A DNA stretch of 61,145 nucleotides from Alphaproteobacteria bacterium (GTDB taxonomy: Bacteria; Pseudomonadota; Alphaproteobacteria; TMED109), in assembly GCA_022824395.1 (NCBI GenBank), contig JAJDZX010000095.1, positions 1-61,145 on the forward strand. Direction: 5' to 3'. A program made the translations under genes and the position numbers. Below, piece after piece: positions 36,178 through 44,243 of the stretch; position 1 is the stretch's first letter, and each line of letters begins with the position of its first letter. Below the pieces are notes generated by a model. That model was not told the origin of the DNA. It ran no database searches and saw only the letters and a program-made list of their open reading frames with translations.

Positions 36178-37065
36178 ATGCTCACGCCTGCCCAGATCGA
36201 TACCTACCGGGAAAAGGGCTACCTCGTCATCGAGGATGTCGTTCCCTCCTCCACGATCGCCCGCCTCAAGGCGCTGACCCAGGAGTTCGTCGACAATGCC
36301 GCCGGCGTGCCGGGCCACACCGACGTGTACGACGTGGCCGACGGCCATACGCCGGCAGCACCCCTGGTGCGGCGGATCAAGCTTCCCCACAAGGCCCACG
36401 CGGAATTCCGCGCGTTCGCCTCCGACCCTGTGCTCACCGACATCATGGCCGATCTTCTGGGCCATGACGTCCGCCTGCATGGCGGCAAGATCAACCTGAA
36501 GCCGGGCGCGGCCGCGGATGCTGTGGAATGGCACCAGGACTGGGCCTTCTACCCGCACACGAACGACGACCTGCTGGCGGTCGGTGTCATGCTGGACGAC
36601 ATGGATCTCGAGAACGGCCCGATCCTGATGCTTCCCGGCACCCACAGAGGGCCGGTGTATGACCATCACGCCGAAGGCAAGTTCTCCGGGGCCATCGACC
36701 TCGACAGCTGCGACCTGGACTTCAGCAAGGCGGAGACCGTGACCGGCCAAGCCGGTTCAATCAGCGTGCACCATGTCCGCCTGGTGCACGGGTCAAGCGC
36801 CAACCGCTCCGGCAAACCGCGGCGTCTTCTTCTCTGGGAGTACGCGGCGGCCGACGCCTGGCCGCTCATGGGCGCGGGTGACCTCGAGGAATTCGACGAA
36901 CGGATGGTGCGGGGGGACCCCACCCTTGCGCCCCGCCTGGCCGACGTCCCGGTGCGCATACCGCTGCCGGCCGCCCTGCATCAGGGATCCATCTTCGAGA
37001 ACCAGCGCGCCGCCGCTGCCCGGTTCTTCGAGCCGGCGGACACCCGGTCGGCCGCCTACTCGTAG
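36178..37065 (+). CDS. Phytanoyl-CoA dioxygenase family protein
   Basis: A 295-residue Fe(II)/2-oxoglutarate oxygenase of the PhyH family, which hydroxylates acyl-CoAs, ectoine-like or secondary metabolites. The iron facial triad is His119 and Asp121 in AVEWHQDWAFYPHTNDD and His204 in HHVRLVHGSSANRSG, with Arg nearby to hold 2-oxoglutarate. A GAAGGAGG ribosome site precedes ATG 36178. It is divergent from dapA and its end overlaps the convergent Sel1-like gene by ten bases. Substrate is unknown. Confidence 0.9.
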   Translation: MLTPAQIDTYREKGYLVIEDVVPSSTIARLKALTQEFVDNAAGVPGHTDVYDVADGHTPAAPLVRRIKLPHKAHAEFRAFASDPVLTDIMADLLGHDVRLHGGKINLKPGAAADAVEWHQDWAFYPHTNDDLLAVGVMLDDMDLENGPILMLPGTHRGPVYDHHAEGKFSGAIDLDSCDLDFSKAETVTGQAGSISVHHVRLVHGSSANRSGKPRRLLLWEYAAADAWPLMGAGDLEEFDERMVRGDPTLAPRLADVPVRIPLPAALHQGSIFENQRAAAARFFEPADTRSAAYS

Positions 37066-37544
37066 GTTCCGACAAACGCGCGGGCGCGCTGTTCGGCCTC
37101 GGTCACCTCGGCCGGGGTCATCTCCTCGGCAAGCACATCCATGTAGTAGTCGGCGTTGGGCTCGTCCGACAGCCGAAACCACTTGTACGCCTCCACCATG
37201 TCCACGTCGGTGCCCTGGCCGTTGGCGTAGAACTTGCCCAGGTGAATCTGCGAGAGGGCATGGCCGCGCCGGGCTCCCAGCAGGAACATCTCAAACGCAT
37301 CACCGAGCTGGAAGACGGACGCATACCGAAGCCCCTGCATGTAGCGGACGTTGGTATCGCGGAGCAGATAGTCGGTGCTCTGGTAGGGACGCTTCGGGTC
37401 GTGCGGGTATTCGATGACCACGCCCGCCTCGGCCGCCCGGGCCCGCATCTCATCGGTGATCTCGGCAGCCTGGCCGCTGAGCGTCCAGCCCATCGCGACC
37501 GCCGCCATGAGGCCCGCGAGGCGGGCGCCTGGAAGGGGGAACAT
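37056..37544 (-). CDS. Exported Sel1-repeat-like small protein
   Basis: A 162-residue protein with a signal peptide (MFPLPGARLAGLMAAVAMGW, cleavage probably near GQAAE) and a Sel1/TPR-like repeat pair: QLGDAFEMFLLGARRGHALS followed by QIHLGKFYANGQGTDVDMVE and AYKWFRLSDEP. Such repeats mediate protein contacts in the periplasm. The ATG at 37544 has AAGGTG six bases upstream; an in-frame GTG nine bases earlier is possible. It is convergent with the PhyH gene and overlaps its end. No function can be assigned. Confidence 0.78.
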   Translation of the reverse strand: MFPLPGARLAGLMAAVAMGWTLSGQAAEITDEMRARAAEAGVVIEYPHDPKRPYQSTDYLLRDTNVRYMQGLRYASVFQLGDAFEMFLLGARRGHALSQIHLGKFYANGQGTDVDMVEAYKWFRLSDEPNADYYMDVLAEEMTPAEVTEAEQRARAFVGTYE

Positions 37545-37604
37545 GTGATGCACCTTGAGTTTGCCGCCGCGCGGCGCCTGGTTTCGGCTGAGGTCGGAGT
37601 TCGG

Positions 37605-37614
37605 GCTAATTAGC
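37605..37614. promoter_or_regulatory. GCTAATTAGC palindrome upstream of the Sel1-like gene
   Basis: A perfect AT-centred 10-base palindrome 60 bases upstream of the Sel1-like ATG on the minus strand, in a GC-rich gap. It could be an operator or part of a -10 region. No other copy was noticed in the window. Confidence 0.25.
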
Positions 37615-37712
37615 TTACCGCCATCCATCAGGCAACCGCAGCACGCCCGTCCCGCCGGTCGGCCCGGGGCGGGAACCTGCGCAAACCGGATTGCATCTCG
37701 ATCCCGTGGCCC

Positions 37713-38567
37713 CTATCCGGGCTCGGGCGGGCCCGCAGACGGCGAGCGCTTGCGAGGGGCCTCCGCGTCGTCGCGCCGGCGATCCGGGATCTCGATCCAG
37801 CCTTCCAGGTAGAAGGCACAACGTCCCAGCAGCTCGACGCGGTCGGCGCCCAGCCGACAGCGGAGTTCGCCCCCGCGGCTGGAGAGCTGCCGGGCCGTCA
37901 GGTCCCGCTTCCCCAGACGCGCGCCCCAGTAGGGCGCCAGGATGCAGTGGGCGCTACCCGTGACCGGATCTTCGGCAATGCCGGATCCGGGAGCGAAGAA
38001 GCGAGAGACGAAGTCGGCCTGCTCGCCGGGAGCCGTCACGATCAGGTGGCCGCCCGCCAGCCGCTCGATGCCGTCAAGGTCCGGGCTGAGGGCGCGTACT
38101 TCCGCTTCGGAGCCCAGTACCGCCATCGAGTGACGTCCCCGCAGCACCGCCTCCGGCGCGGCCCCCAGCACCCCCTCCAGACCCGCCGGCACCGCCGTCG
38201 GGGTGGGCGGGTCCGCCGGGAAATCCATGACAAGGCCATCTCCATGACGTGCGACGTGCAGGCGTCCGGAGCGCGTGGCGAACGCAACGCCAGTCCGCTC
38301 CGGCGCCAGCCGGTTGAGGATCAGCCAGGCGGAGGCCAGCGTCGCATGGCCGCAGAGATCGATCTCCAGCGTGGGCGTGAACCAGCGCAGGTCGAAGTCA
38401 CCGTTCCCGTCCGGCACCAGGAACGCGGTCTCGGACAGGTTGTTCTCAAGCGCGATGGCCTGCAACGTGGCGTCGTCGAGCCAGCCATCCAGGAGGCATA
38501 CGGCTGCGGGATTACCGCCAAACATCCGGTCGGTGAACGCGTCAAGCTGATAGATTGGAAGGCGCAT
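37713..38567 (-). CDS. PhzF family isomerase/epimerase
   Basis: A 284-residue member of the PhzF family (diaminopimelate-epimerase fold), which includes the phenazine isomerase and many unassigned enzymes. Start MRLPIYQLDAFTDRMFGGNP contains the conserved N-terminal FxGNPA motif. The catalytic Glu lies in ALENNLSETAFLVP, and the second half has GSGIAEDPVTGSAHCILAPY, matching the family EDPVTGSAH signature. The tail beyond EIPDRRRDDAEAP is disordered. No phenazine genes are nearby, so the role is open. Confidence 0.92.
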   Translation of the reverse strand: MRLPIYQLDAFTDRMFGGNPAAVCLLDGWLDDATLQAIALENNLSETAFLVPDGNGDFDLRWFTPTLEIDLCGHATLASAWLILNRLAPERTGVAFATRSGRLHVARHGDGLVMDFPADPPTPTAVPAGLEGVLGAAPEAVLRGRHSMAVLGSEAEVRALSPDLDGIERLAGGHLIVTAPGEQADFVSRFFAPGSGIAEDPVTGSAHCILAPYWGARLGKRDLTARQLSSRGGELRCRLGADRVELLGRCAFYLEGWIEIPDRRRDDAEAPRKRSPSAGPPEPG

Positions 38568-38819
38568 CGGGTCTCCGTCCGCGGTTCGGGCCAGCGTATC
38601 CGAGAACATCCCGGTGCGCGAGTTCGAAGCACGCGTGCGTCGAGCGGAGCAAGACCCTCCCCCAGCCGTTCGGAAGTCAACCAGCCTCCCCGGTACCGGA
38701 GGATGCAACCCTCGGAAGAAAGACCCATTAACAGCCGCTGAATCCGGAAGCCGGCGTCCTGCCGACGCATACGTTCGGAGTCCGCGAGTTGCGGAGTTGC
38801 ACGTCCTGGCCTCTTTCGG

Positions 38820-38836
38820 ATACGGTTCTACCGTAT
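38820..38836. promoter_or_regulatory. Perfect inverted repeat upstream of the toxin-antitoxin pair
   Basis: ATACGGT-TCT-ACCGTAT, seven-base arms with a three-base centre, ends 20 bases before the antitoxin ATG at 38857, between the likely promoter and the AGGAG ribosome site. Type II toxin-antitoxin complexes repress their own promoters by binding such palindromes. Confidence 0.65.
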
Positions 38837-38856
38837 TGCTAATACAGGAGATCTGT

Positions 38857-39102
38857 ATGAAGACAACCGTAGAGATTCCCGACGAGCTGATCAGGCAAGT
38901 CCGCCGTGTCGCACAAAGGGAAGGCGCCTCGCTTCGGGCAATGGTTGAAGAAGGGCTTCAGCGCAGCCTCGAAGCCCGCCGGCAAGCGGTGCGCCAACAG
39001 CTCGACTTTCCGGTTTACGGTGGGAGTGGAGCGACGCACGAGTTCCAAGGCGCGTCGTGGAGTCGAATCCGGGACGAGATCTATCGGGAACCCGGTGCGT
39101 GA
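38857..39102 (+). CDS. Ribbon-helix-helix antitoxin (VapB-like)
   Basis: An 81-residue antitoxin. The DNA-binding RHH domain is MKTTVEIPDELIRQVRRVAQ followed by REGASLRAMVEEGLQRSLEA, the pattern of CopG/Arc-type antitoxins linked to PIN toxins. The C-terminus, with RQQLDFPVYGGSGATHEF and a Trp-rich end, would contact the toxin. The ribosome site CAGGAG stands six bases before ATG. Its stop overlaps the toxin GTG (GTGA), so the two are coupled and the antitoxin is made first. Confidence 0.85.
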   Translation: MKTTVEIPDELIRQVRRVAQREGASLRAMVEEGLQRSLEARRQAVRQQLDFPVYGGSGATHEFQGASWSRIRDEIYREPGA

Positions 39103-39536
39103 TCGCCATCGATACGAACTTGCTCGTCTATGCACATCGCCCCGAGATGCCCTTTCACGAACGTGCTCGAGAGGTGCTGACCGCAGCCGTGGGTGGGACG
39201 GAGCCGGTGTCCGTTCCCTGGCCCTGCGTCCACGAGTTTCTTGCAATTGTCTCCAATCCTCGAATCTTCAGGGATCCGACACCGATTGGCGAGGCCCTGG
39301 GTGCTGCGCGACGGCTCCTCGCAAGTCTCTCGGGCGGTTTTCTGGCTGAAGGCGAAGGCTATCTCGATGCCCTGGAGCACATTGCCCGACCGGCCCTCCT
39401 GCAGGGTGGGATTGTGCACGATGCCAGGGTTGCCGCTCTTTGCCGCTATCACGGGGTGCGTGTGCTCTGGTCCGCCGACCGTGATTTTTCGCGCTTCCCT
39501 GGTTTGTCGGTCATCAACCCGCTGCAACCCGGTTGA
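39099..39536 (+). CDS. VapC-family PIN-domain toxin ribonuclease
   Basis: A 145-residue Mg-dependent ribonuclease of the PIN family. The four acidic positions are seen: AIDTNLLVYAHR (Asp), PWPCVHEFLAIV (Glu), GGIVHDARVAALC (Asp), and WSADRDFSRFPGL (Asp). The start is a GTG at 39099 overlapping the antitoxin stop. Unlike the pair at 18 kb, both frames are complete. A stretch of tyrosine-recombinase coding sequence begins straight after the stop, so the module may have arrived with an integrated element. Confidence 0.88.
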   Translation: MIAIDTNLLVYAHRPEMPFHERAREVLTAAVGGTEPVSVPWPCVHEFLAIVSNPRIFRDPTPIGEALGAARRLLASLSGGFLAEGEGYLDALEHIARPALLQGGIVHDARVAALCRYHGVRVLWSADRDFSRFPGLSVINPLQPG

Positions 39537-39683
39537 CGCGCAGCCACCATCGAGCGCATCAAGGCGAACCGCGAGTGCCGCGTTCCGCTGTCGAAGCACG
39601 CACTGGAGGTGCTCGCAGACGCGGCGGGGTTGAGCGACGGATCTGGACCGATGTTCCCTGGATGGCGCCGGGCCGCCCACTGA
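39537..39683 (+). pseudogene. Tyrosine-recombinase (phage integrase) remnant
   Basis: In the frame directly after the vapC stop, about 48 residues read IERIKANRECRVPLSKHALE followed by VLADAAGLSDGSGPMFPGWR. The K-x-x-R-x-x-R/H-V-P-L-S-x-x-A-L-E-V-L pattern is the segment before the catalytic His-x-x-Arg of tyrosine recombinases. There is no start codon and a stop follows soon (TGA 39681-39683), so only the middle of the gene remains. It is a scar of an integrated element next to the toxin-antitoxin module. Confidence 0.7.
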
Positions 39684-40136
39684 ACGGGAACAAGCGCGCG
39701 TAGCTACCTAAGGAACGGGGGGTTGACGGCCGGTCACGCCCACTACGCCCATGCCGGTGAATGTGCTCTCGATGCGGCCATAGCTCGCCGCCGCACGGTA
39801 TGTGCCCTTGCTCCCGCTCTGTGAGAGCAAGATTCTCGCAAAGGCGCGTGCTCGCGCCACGTCGGCCCCGAGGAAGCCGGTGGTGACGCCGTCCTCGCCA
39901 TCAAAGCTGTTTCGCGCAACCGGCCCCACGCCGCGAATACCAGTTCGCCGGCCGCTTGGCACGATACCTAGACCCGGTGACGTGTTCGTCCAACAGCATC
40001 GCACTCCCCGGACTATCACCCCATCGGGATTTCAAGTTGATCGAGCCCCCCGTCTGGTGCAGGCTTCAGGCAAGGCTCGCCGTCGGCAGCACCCGCTTCG
40101 ACGATGCATGTTTGAGCCGCAAAGGAGGACATCGTG
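39684..40136. other. Gene-poor stretch, one unrecognised open frame
   Basis: The 450 bases before the betaine-type binding protein hold an open frame on the minus strand (39708-40019, 103 codons, FARILLSQSGSKGTYRAAAS) that matches no family I know and has no clear ribosome site. A plus-strand frame over it is proline- and arginine-rich and looks like chance. The promoter for the importer must lie here. Confidence 0.4.
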
Positions 40137-41159
40137 ATGAGGTGGAAGATCATCGGAGGACTTGGGCTCGCTTCGATCGTATGGGCCATGAGCCCCCTGC
40201 TGGCCCTGGCGGAATCCGATGGGGATTGCGGCACCGTCACGGTGGCGGACATGAACTGGAACTCCGCCACGTTCATCGCCAACCTTGACCGTTTCATCCT
40301 GGAACACGCGTACGGCTGCGACGCCCAGCTCGTGCAAGGCGACACGATGCCGACCGGCACGTCCATGGTGGAGAAGGGCGAGCCGAATGTCGCACCGGAA
40401 CTCTGGAGCAACTCGTTTCGTGCCGCCATCGACATCGGCGTGACGGAAGGAAGGCTGCTCGAGGCCGGCCGGGTCTTCTCGGACGGCGGAGAGGAAGGGT
40501 TCTGGGTGCCGAGCTACATGGTCGCCGAGCGGCCGGAGCTCGCCACCATCCAGGGCGTGATCCAGCACGCCGGACTGTTCAAGAACCCCGAAGACCCCAG
40601 CGAATCGCTGTTCATGGGCTGCCCGTCGGGCTGGAACTGCCAGATCTCGGCCGAGAATCTCTACCGGGCGCTGGGCCTCGCAGAGGCCGGGTTCGTCCTG
40701 GGCGATCCCGGTTCGGCGGCCGGTCTGGACGGTTCCCTCGCCAAGGCCTATGAGCGCGGAGAGCCGTGGTTCGGATACTACTGGGCGCCAACCGCGCTGC
40801 TCGGCAAATACACCATGGTCAAGGTCGATTTCGGATCCGGTGCGGATGTCGAGGAATTTCGCACCTGCACCACCCAGGCGGACTGCCCCGACCCGAAGCC
40901 GACGATGTACCCGCCTTCTCCGGTCGATACCCTCATCACGGCAGATCTTGCCGAGCGCGCACCGCAGGCCGTCGGCTATCTCTCTGCCCGTGCGTTCGGC
41001 AACGATTTCCTGAACGCACTGCTCGCCTGGATGAACGAGAACCAGGCGGACGGCGAGACCGCCATGGTGCACTTCCTGACCAACTACGAGGACATGTGGC
41101 TCCCGTGGGTTGCTGACGACGCGGCCATGCGGATCAAGAGCGCACTGGCCGAACTCTGA
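40137..41159 (+). CDS. ABC substrate-binding protein, glycine betaine/choline type
   Basis: A 340-residue periplasmic binding protein of the OpuAC/ProX class for quaternary amines. Signal peptide MRWKIIGGLGLASIVWAMSP ends near LLALAES. The mature part begins CGTVTVADMNWNSATFIANL and shows YGCDAQLVQGDTMPTGTSMV, characteristic of the betaine-binding fold, and GEPWFGYYWAPTALLGKYTM with aromatic residues that could form a cation-pi cage. ATG 40137 is chosen over a GTG three bases earlier because AAAGGAGGA is seven bases upstream. The permease and ATPase genes follow after 287 bases with a strong stem-loop between. Confidence 0.92.
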   Translation: MRWKIIGGLGLASIVWAMSPLLALAESDGDCGTVTVADMNWNSATFIANLDRFILEHAYGCDAQLVQGDTMPTGTSMVEKGEPNVAPELWSNSFRAAIDIGVTEGRLLEAGRVFSDGGEEGFWVPSYMVAERPELATIQGVIQHAGLFKNPEDPSESLFMGCPSGWNCQISAENLYRALGLAEAGFVLGDPGSAAGLDGSLAKAYERGEPWFGYYWAPTALLGKYTMVKVDFGSGADVEEFRTCTTQADCPDPKPTMYPPSPVDTLITADLAERAPQAVGYLSARAFGNDFLNALLAWMNENQADGETAMVHFLTNYEDMWLPWVADDAAMRIKSALAEL

Positions 41160-41206
41160 CGGTGCGCGGCGGCCCACCGGCCGCCGCGCCTGCCGCCGGA
41201 CGGATC

Positions 41207-41239
41207 CCACCCGCCCCGCCCGTCGGGCTGGGCGGGTGG
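41207..41239 (+). other. Long GC-rich intercistronic stem-loop
   Basis: Outer arms CCACCCGCCC (41207-41216) and GGGCGGGTGG (41230-41239) are perfectly complementary; after one C-T mismatch the inner arms GCCC (41218-41221) and GGGC (41225-41228) close on a GTC loop. No T-run follows. It sits 48 bases after the binding-protein stop and likely protects that mRNA or partly terminates, giving more binding protein than permease. Confidence 0.65.
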
Positions 41240-41446
41240 CACTGTCCCCCAGCACGCGGCGCGGACACAAGAGAACCGGACCCCGAGGGGTTCAGCGTCC
41301 CTCGCATTACGGATGCAAGTCTGCGACCCTGCGTTGACCAAGCCGACGCGGGCATGCGCTTCACGTGCCCAATCCGCCATCCGGAGGGCGACAGGAACAT
41401 CCACACGTACATGAAGCGGCGCTAACAACCCAGGAGATCTGCCCCG

Positions 41447-42346
41447 ATGGCCAAAAACGCTTGGTGGATCGAGTTTCCGCAAATGGAGCGCGAAACACTG
41501 GTGGCAATCCGCAAGGCGCTCGACGGCGCCTACCGGGACTTCTCGCGGTCGTACGGTGACGTGATCGAGGCCGTGTTCGAGCCCCTGCTGTACTTCCTGG
41601 TCTGGTTCGAGAAACTCCTGCTCAACGCGCCGTGGTGGTCCGTCCTGTTCGCGGTCTGCGCCCTCGCGTACCTGGCGAGCCGGTCGTGGAAGATCGTCGC
41701 CGGGGCCATCGTCGCCTTCCTGTTCATCGGTTTCTTCGGCATGTGGGAAGACACGATGAGCACCATGAGCATGATCGCGGTGAGTACCCTGCTGGCCATC
41801 GCGCTCGGGGTGCCGGTCGGCATCCTGATGGCCCGGTCAGACCGCACGCAGGCGGTGGTGACGCCGCTGCTTGACGTCATGCAGACGATGCCTGCATTCG
41901 TCTACCTCATTCCGGTCGTCATGCTGCTCGGGATCGGCAAGGTGCCGGGACTGCTCGCGGTCGTGATCTACGCCATCCCACCGGTGATCCGACTCACCAA
42001 TCTCGGCATCCGTCTGGTCGACCGCGAGGTGCTGGAGGCGTCCGATGCATTCGGTGCCAGCGGCTGGCAGCGGCTTGTCGGGGTGCAGATCCCGCTCGCG
42101 TTCCCGACCATCATGGCCGGGGTCAACCAGACGATCATGATGGCCCTGGCGATGGTCGTCATCGCCTCCATGATCGGTGTCCAGGGCCTGGGCCAGCCGG
42201 TCCTTCGATCCATCACCAATCAGTACTTCACGCTGGGCCTGCTCAACGGGCTGGCCATCGTTGCGCTCGCAATCATCTTCGACCGCGTGTCCCAGGCTTA
42301 CGGCAAGCGCCTTCAGCTGCAGTACAAGCAGGCGCAACATGGCTGA
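41447..42346 (+). CDS. ABC permease, glycine betaine/proline type (ProW-like)
   Basis: A 299-residue inner-membrane permease. After a soluble N-terminus it has about six membrane segments. The coupling (EAA) motif is visible as EASDAFGASGWQRLVGVQIP with LAFP, and the transport core has LLDVMQTMPAFVYLIPVVML, as in ProW/OpuAB. AGGAG is ten bases before the ATG. It overlaps the following ATPase gene by eight bases and follows the binding protein on the same strand, giving a complete importer. Confidence 0.93.
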   Translation: MAKNAWWIEFPQMERETLVAIRKALDGAYRDFSRSYGDVIEAVFEPLLYFLVWFEKLLLNAPWWSVLFAVCALAYLASRSWKIVAGAIVAFLFIGFFGMWEDTMSTMSMIAVSTLLAIALGVPVGILMARSDRTQAVVTPLLDVMQTMPAFVYLIPVVMLLGIGKVPGLLAVVIYAIPPVIRLTNLGIRLVDREVLEASDAFGASGWQRLVGVQIPLAFPTIMAGVNQTIMMALAMVVIASMIGVQGLGQPVLRSITNQYFTLGLLNGLAIVALAIIFDRVSQAYGKRLQLQYKQAQHG

Positions 42347-43373
42347 GCCCATGATCCGGATCCAGGGCCTCTACAAGATCTTCGGGGTCGCCGGGGAAGC
42401 TGTCCTGCCGATGGTGCGCGACGGCATGGGGAAGCAGGAGCTGCTGGATACCCATGGCTGCGTGCTCGGACTGCGGGACATCAACCTGTCGGTGCCACCG
42501 CGCTGCATCCAGGTGGTCATGGGACTGTCGGGATCGGGAAAGTCGACCCTGATCCGGCACATCAACCGGCTGATCGCGCCAACCGCCGGCGAGGTCATCG
42601 TGGACGGCACCGATGTGGCGGGCATGGACGGTGCGGCGTTGCGGGACTTTCGCCGGCACCGGGCATCGATGGTATTCCAGCGCTTTGCGCTCATGCCCCA
42701 CCGCAGCGTCCGTGACAACGTGGCCTACGGGCTCACGGTCCAGGGACTGCAGAGTGCCGAGGTCGAGAAGCGGGCCTCCCGCTGGATCGAGCGGGTCGGT
42801 CTCCATGACTTCGCCGACCGGTATCCCGGGGAACTGTCGGGCGGCATGCAGCAGCGCGTCGGCCTGGGCCGGGCGCTGGCGACCGATCCCGACATCCTGC
42901 TGATGGACGAGGCGTTCAGTGCGCTCGACCCGCTGATCCGCTACGACATGCAGAACATGCTGCTCGATCTTCAGACAGAACTGAAGAAGACCATCGTCTT
43001 CATCACCCATGATCTTGATGAGGCGCTCCGCATCGGCGACAACGTCGCCATCCTGCGGGACGGCGGCATGGTGCAACAGGGGCGGCCCCAGGACATCGTG
43101 CTGACACCCGCCGACGACTACGTCGCGGATTTCGTCAAGGACGTCAACCGGGGGAAGCTGGTCCGGGTCGAGAGCATCATGAAGCCCGGAACCACGTGCG
43201 CGAGTGCCCCCGCCATTCCAATCGGGACGCGGCTCGAGCGAGCCGCGCTTGCTCTCTCGGAGGCGGCCGCGAAACTCGGCAAGGTCACGGATCGCGACGG
43301 CACGGCTCTGGGGACCGTATCGCAGCTCGATCTGCTGGACGCGATGGTCCGGCGCCGGCGGCCTTCCCCGTAG
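42339..43373 (+). CDS. ABC ATPase, glycine betaine/proline type (ProV-like)
   Basis: A 344-residue ATPase powering the adjacent permease. Motifs are Walker A GLSGSGKST, Q-loop VFQRFALMPHRSV, signature LSGGMQQRVGLGRALAT, Walker B ILLMDEAFSALDPL, and H-loop FITHDLDEALRIGD. An N-terminal extension (MAEPMIRIQGLYKIFGVAGE and VRDGMGKQELLDTHGCV) matches ProV proteins that start with a regulatory helix. The tail after FVKDVNRGK is short, enough for about one degenerate CBS-like module rather than two. Overlaps the permease gene. Confidence 0.93.
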   Translation: MAEPMIRIQGLYKIFGVAGEAVLPMVRDGMGKQELLDTHGCVLGLRDINLSVPPRCIQVVMGLSGSGKSTLIRHINRLIAPTAGEVIVDGTDVAGMDGAALRDFRRHRASMVFQRFALMPHRSVRDNVAYGLTVQGLQSAEVEKRASRWIERVGLHDFADRYPGELSGGMQQRVGLGRALATDPDILLMDEAFSALDPLIRYDMQNMLLDLQTELKKTIVFITHDLDEALRIGDNVAILRDGGMVQQGRPQDIVLTPADDYVADFVKDVNRGKLVRVESIMKPGTTCASAPAIPIGTRLERAALALSEAAAKLGKVTDRDGTALGTVSQLDLLDAMVRRRRPSP

Positions 43374-43465
43374 CGATCCCGCGCACGCGGGGAGTTCAAG
43401 GCGCCGCGCTGCTCCTTGGCGGCGATGCGCGCCCTGCATGCCGGACAGGACGGGCCCGCACGCAG

Positions 43466-44098
43466 TCAGGACTGGCCGCTCCCCCCCACCTGTCGCATGA
43501 GGGCGGCAAGGGCTCGGTGTTCCATGCCCGGTGCATCCGCCGCTTCCAGCGCCGCCGCCGCGCTGGCGCGTTCAGCGGCCGTGCGGTTCTGGTTCAGCTT
43601 GAAGGTGCCGTCGACCCGCTCGACCGTCAGTTCGACCGGCATGATCCCACGCATCAGATCCGCCAGCACCGGGGGGTCGATCCTGTCCGTATTCCACGCG
43701 GCCTTGGGGGCGAGGCGGCCCTCGAACGCCTGTACCAGGCGATCAAGGTGCGCAGGGAGGGCTTGATCTTCCAGCCGCCGCAAGGTTCCCCGAATGTGAA
43801 CCGCGACATAGTTCCACGTGGGCAGCTTGCCGGGCGCCCCATACCAGTCGGGCGAGATGTAGCCATCGGGGCCCGAGACGATCAGCTGCGCGGCGACCGG
43901 CCCTTCGAGCAGGTGCTGCGCCAGCGGATTGGCCCGCACCAGGTGTGCGGCAACCCCCTCCCGCTCCATCACGAAGGGCACGTGGGCGGCGAGCACCCCC
44001 CGGGGACCGGCCGCGGTGAATACCCCGAAGCCGCGTTCGCGGGCGAACTCGAGCAGGCGGGCGCTCGGTTCCTGCCGAAAAACGGGATTCGGATGCAT
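43466..44098 (-). CDS. PaiB-like FMN-binding protein
   Basis: A 210-residue protein of the PaiB / FMN-binding split-barrel family, named after a Bacillus negative regulator of sporulation and protease genes but often of unknown role. Features are MHPNPVFRQEPSARLLEFAR, RGVLAAHVPFVMER, VSGPDGYISPDWYGAPGKLP with TWNYVAVHIRGTLR, and VDGTFKLNQNRTAAER. Start ATG at 44098; a longer frame upstream carries no conserved residue. It follows the two-haem oxidoreductase gene on the same strand after 145 bases. Confidence 0.88.
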   Translation of the reverse strand: MHPNPVFRQEPSARLLEFARERGFGVFTAAGPRGVLAAHVPFVMEREGVAAHLVRANPLAQHLLEGPVAAQLIVSGPDGYISPDWYGAPGKLPTWNYVAVHIRGTLRRLEDQALPAHLDRLVQAFEGRLAPKAAWNTDRIDPPVLADLMRGIMPVELTVERVDGTFKLNQNRTAAERASAAAALEAADAPGMEHRALAALMRQVGGSGQS

Positions 44099-44243
44099 GG
44101 GGCGGCTCCGTGCGGACAGGCAGGTCGGGGCGCTGGTCAGCGAAGGCGGGTGCGCTGCATGGCCCGCCATAGGCGGCCGCGGCCGCGACAACCGGAGACC
44201 AGGACCGTGTCCGAGTGCGGCCGCCCCTGCGGCCTCTGAGGTA

